Positions 62,677 to 64,000 of a stretch of DNA of 64,000 bases are shown in pieces. The DNA is from Neisseria lactamica (GTDB taxonomy: Bacteria; Pseudomonadota; Gammaproteobacteria; Burkholderiales; Neisseriaceae). The stretch spans positions 1,550,001 to 1,614,000 of the forward strand of contig NZ_LR590477.1 of assembly GCF_901482445.1 (NCBI RefSeq), given 5' to 3'. The notes beneath the pieces are model-generated. The model saw only the letters and a program-made list of their open reading frames with translations, did no database searches and was not told the DNA's origin. Positions within the stretch are counted from its first letter, which is position 1. Each line of letters starts with the position of its first letter. A program made the translations under genes and the position numbers.

Positions 62677-62980
62677 AATCTATCCCGTAACTATCGGCAT
62701 ACCGTACCAAATGTATTATTTCAAGTGTATATTATATCGCCGAATTATTTTGATATACAACATCGGCATAAAGATGTGCGCGGCCCAATGCTGCGGATAA
62801 AGCCGATGTATTCGGATTTATATCAGTTTAATGATATTCCCAAAGGATATTTTGATTTATGTTCAGAAATGTGCGGATGACGTTTTAACAACAGTGAAAT
62901 CAAGCCCCAAGCCTCTGTTTTGCCGTTGATACGACCTTGCAGGATTTATCCCGGCGGCCCGGATGCCCCCAAACGGCACA
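62677..62980. other. Intergenic stretch without a recognisable gene
   Basis: About 300 bases between the autotransporter remnant start and the oxyR terminator; AT-rich on the left, likely the old autotransporter promoter. Confidence 0.5.
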
Positions 62981-63012
62981 ATGCCGTCTGAAGCCCGTTC
63001 AGACGGCATTGC
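62981..63012 (-). terminator. Uptake-sequence hairpin after oxyR
   Basis: ATGCCGTCTGAAG and its reverse complement with a short loop, 9 bases past the oxyR stop. Confidence 0.75.
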
Positions 63013-63018
63013 CTGCGC

Positions 63019-63939
63019 CTAGCCGTGGATAAAGCTGACTCCGTGAAGCTGCGACTGCATAATCGCCGCCTTCATCGCCGACAACGCCTTCGGACGGACA
63101 AAATTGCGCCGGTACGCCAATACGACCCGCCGGCTTGGCGGCGTACCCTCAAACGGAATAATGCTGAACAGCATATGGTCGTTTTCGGTCAGCGCGGTTG
63201 CCGGCAACACGCTGATTGCCAAACCGCTGGCGACCATATGGCGGATTGTATTGATCGAGCTGCCCTGCAATGTATTGGTCAACCCCTGTATGCGTTGTTT
63301 CGCCGCCAATTCGGAACAGCTTGAAAGTACCTGATCCCGCATACAGTTGCCTTCCGTCAGCAGCAAAACCTGCTCCTCACCCAGCATCCGGGGCGAAACG
63401 GCATCCAGTTCCTCAAATGAATGCCCTTTCGGGACAATCACGAAAAACGGTTCGTCATACAAGGGTTCGGTAACGATGCCCGGCTCTTGGAACGGTTCGG
63501 CAACGATAATCGCGTCAACGTCCCCGCGTTTGAGCGACTCGGTCAAAGTCTGCGTGTAGTTCTCTTCCAACATCAAAGGCATTTTCGGTGCGGTACGGCG
63601 CAACGAGACAATCAGTTTCGGCAGCAGGTACGGCGCAACCGTAAAAATCAGCCCGAGTTTGAACGCACCCTCCAGCTCGTTTTGTTCTTCATTTGCCAAA
63701 TGCCTGATAAGCTCCGCCTCTTCCAATACCTTACGCGCCTGTGCAACGATGCGTTCCCCCGCCTCGGTCGTAATAATATCGTTGCTGCTCCGGTCAAACA
63801 AAGAGACGGCGAGCTCTTCTTCCAGTTTCTTAATGGCGATAGACAAAGTGGGCTGGCTGACAAAACAACGCCGCGCCGCCCGACCGAAATGGCGTTCTTG
63901 GGCGACTGCGACGATGTACCGCAATTCGGTTAAGGTCAT
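63019..63939 (-). CDS. oxyR: Hydrogen-peroxide-sensing regulator OxyR
   Basis: 306-residue LysR-type regulator. N-terminal HTH MTLTELRYIVAVAQERHFGRAARRCFVSQPTLSIAIKKLEEEL. The effector domain carries the redox pair C199 and C208 (EGNCMRDQVLSSCSELA), at the positions known for OxyR. Peroxide oxidises the pair and changes activation or repression of catalase and other defence genes. Its ATG lies three bases after the stop of the upstream partial gene on the same strand, so they are probably co-transcribed. Confidence 0.96.
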   Translation of the reverse strand: MTLTELRYIVAVAQERHFGRAARRCFVSQPTLSIAIKKLEEELAVSLFDRSSNDIITTEAGERIVAQARKVLEEAELIRHLANEEQNELEGAFKLGLIFTVAPYLLPKLIVSLRRTAPKMPLMLEENYTQTLTESLKRGDVDAIIVAEPFQEPGIVTEPLYDEPFFVIVPKGHSFEELDAVSPRMLGEEQVLLLTEGNCMRDQVLSSCSELAAKQRIQGLTNTLQGSSINTIRHMVASGLAISVLPATALTENDHMLFSIIPFEGTPPSRRVVLAYRRNFVRPKALSAMKAAIMQSQLHGVSFIHG

Positions 63940-63942
63940 GTC

Positions 63943-64000
63943 CTATACCTTTTTCTGTTCCGGCAAAGTAATGTTCAACTCGAGAACATCCATACCATCC
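63943..64000 (-). CDS. C-terminal end of an unidentified gene upstream of oxyR
   Basis: The minus strand reads DGMDVLELNITLPEQKKV and a TAG at 63943-63945, three bases before the oxyR ATG. Only 18 residues are in the window, too few to identify the protein. The tight spacing suggests an operon with oxyR. Confidence 0.45.
   Translation of the reverse strand, partial: DGMDVLELNITLPEQKKV

Overview
The window is chromosomal DNA of a Neisseria, most likely Neisseria meningitidis. The evidence is the dense 12-mer AT-type DNA uptake sequence (ATGCCGTCTGAA), often as inverted pairs acting as terminators; Correia elements (30558-30712, 52999-53104); dRS3/NIME arrays (24.4-24.8 kb, 30.2-30.5 kb); and a meningococcal core gene order (prlC, gyrB, sdaA, gapA-1, aat, fur, bamE, dapB, lpxB, rluC, rne, pdxA, mnmG, rnhB, parA, rsmG, frr-uppS-cdsA-dxr-rseP-bamA-skp-lpxD-fabZ-lpxA, valS, oxyR). 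Species assignment and comparisons with other strains are from memory, not from a search.

Layout. 1-5.9 kb: prlC (N-terminal part), an MscS-type channel, gyrB, sdaA. 5.9-9.1 kb: a restriction-modification cluster on the minus strand, with an HNH endonuclease, an N6-adenine methyltransferase, an N-terminally truncated EcoRII-C-like endonuclease and a C5-cytosine methyltransferase. 9.7-10.1 kb: tandemly duplicated tRNA-Val/tRNA-Asp pair. 10.2-17.1 kb: kefB-like antiporter, rnfB-like ferredoxin, gapA-1, aat, fur, bamE, dapB. 17.2-18.6 kb: AT-rich remnants of toxin/immunity cassettes. 18.6-32.9 kb: housekeeping genes with NIME and Correia repeats.

33.0-40.2 kb: a ~7.1 kb integrative element in the 3' end of tRNA-Thr(CGT), bounded by a 17-bp direct repeat. 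It holds a P4-type integrase broken by a frameshift, a 271-aa unknown protein, a small HTH protein, a prim-pol/VapE primase-helicase, and two unknown genes. There are no capsid or terminase genes, so it looks like a phage-satellite-type element. Iteron-like repeats lie at the end of the primase gene.

40.2-54.7 kb: an FUSC-family membrane protein, the NgoPII-type (GGCC) restriction-modification pair, then the frr-uppS-cdsA-dxr-rseP-bamA-skp-lpxD-fabZ-lpxA cluster for translation recycling, isoprenoid and phospholipid precursors, outer-membrane assembly and lipid A. A HEPN/Abi-like gene interrupts it between fabZ and lpxA, next to a Correia element and an uptake-sequence pair of a different dialect (AGGTCGTCTGAA). 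54.8-57.2 kb: a two-gene module of a von Willebrand A protein and a kinase-PP2C fusion, resembling TerY-type signalling triads; this and the tRNA-Thr element are the most interesting parts. 57.3-64 kb: valS, a small exported protein, a decayed autotransporter (AutA/AutB type), oxyR and the last codons of another gene.
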